Source: Bacteroidales bacterium UBA2716
Lineage (GTDB): Bacteria; Bacteroidota; Bacteroidia; Bacteroidales; UBA932
Reading direction: 5' to 3'
Length of the DNA stretch: 5,690 nt
Assembly (NCBI GenBank): GCA_002354005.1
Contig: DEKS01000009.1
Coordinates: 1-5,690 of the forward strand
Numbering within the stretch: the first letter of the stretch is position 1; each line of letters opens with the position of its first letter. Made by a program: the position numbers and the translations under genes. Shown here in pieces: positions 5,414-5,690 of the stretch. A model generated the notes under the pieces. It saw only the letters and a program-made list of their open reading frames with translations, did not search any database and was not told the DNA's origin.

Positions 5414-5690
5414 CTTCTGAGTTTTTTGCGGGCCAGGCTCACTTGGACCCGGATGTTCAGGGGGCTGAGGCCCGTCCGTTTACTGATTTCTTCGTAAGAT
5501 AGGCCTTGCAAGACCTTCATGGTGAGGAGTTTTCGCTGGCTGGGCGGGAGCGCGTCCATGTCTTTCATCACGGCCATCAGCGCTTCTTTCTCCTCCAGCA
5601 GCCGGTCCGGTGGCGGATCGTCGGCCTGGTCTTCCCGCAGCGCCTCCCGGGGCTTTCGCTTGCGAATCCGGTCGATGCACAGGTTCTTCA
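5410..5690 (-). CDS. ECF-type sigma-70 RNA polymerase sigma factor, C-terminal part, truncated by window edge
   Basis: Translating the minus strand with the first full codon at 5688-5686 gives 92 residues and a TGA at 5412-5410. The segment starts with KNLCIDRIRKRKPRE, typical of the end of sigma region 2. A variable acidic linker with DDPPPDRLLEEKEAL follows, then region 4: LPPSQRKLLTMKVLQGLSYEEISKRTGLSPLNIRVQVSLARKKLRR, the helix-turn-helix that contacts the -35 element. The N-terminal half lies beyond the window. The stop overlaps the start of the membrane-protein gene by ATGA. It probably directs polymerase to promoters for an envelope-linked response, with activity set by the following gene; the signal is unknown. 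A regulator with a different fold but similar HTH is unlikely given both region-2 and region-4 features. Confidence 0.88.
   Translation of the reverse strand, partial: KNLCIDRIRKRKPREALREDQADDPPPDRLLEEKEALMAVMKDMDALPPSQRKLLTMKVLQGLSYEEISKRTGLSPLNIRVQVSLARKKLRR

Noticed and set aside
5480..5680. 66-residue minus-strand frame at the right edge
   Set aside because: It is another frame of the sigma-factor gene; the frame ending at 5410 gives a clear region 4 helix-turn-helix, while this one gives an Ala/Arg/Gly-rich sequence without homology.

Overview
This window looks like a piece of a GC-rich Bacteroidota chromosome, most likely an uncultured gut-type member of the order Bacteroidales. The assignment rests on three things: a DUF4252 lipoprotein-like gene behind an ECF sigma factor and a small one-pass membrane protein (a Bacteroidales-type cluster), an LptF/LptG permease with an enlarged periplasmic domain, and starts without obvious Shine-Dalgarno sequences. 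Species cannot be named from the sequence alone.

Left to right, the plus strand carries the C-terminal half of alanyl-tRNA synthetase (1-1293, cut by the window edge). Next is a 152-nt intergenic gap almost filled by a 137-nt element with long inverted-repeat ends (1299-1435). Then comes one long open reading frame (1446-3962) that joins an LptF/LptG-family lipopolysaccharide-export permease to methionyl-tRNA formyltransferase (Fmt) without a stop codon between them. Thiamine pyrophosphokinase (3955-4596) follows and overlaps the end of fmt by 8 nt. The plus-strand genes therefore combine translation (AlaS, Fmt), outer-membrane biogenesis (Lpt) and cofactor synthesis (ThiN).

The right end is on the minus strand and reads toward the plus-strand genes: the end of an ECF-type sigma-70 factor (5690-5410, cut by the window edge), a 112-residue one-pass membrane protein that may act as its anti-sigma factor (5413-5075), and a secreted DUF4252 protein (5078-4593). 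Each junction is a 4-nt ATGA overlap, so the three are probably translationally coupled. The last of them converges on thiN, and the two stop codons share the palindrome CTAG.

The most unusual content is a pair of palindromic elements. One lies between alaS and lptF. The other, 76 nt long with 19-nt inverted arms (18 matching), sits in frame inside the Fmt coding region and adds about 26 residues to a turn of its C-terminal domain. The two share an identical 16-nt hairpin core in opposite orientation although their outer arms differ. This suggests a dispersed palindromic repeat family that can enter protein-coding genes, in the manner of the Rickettsia palindromic elements. No stretch longer than 300 bases lacks a gene.
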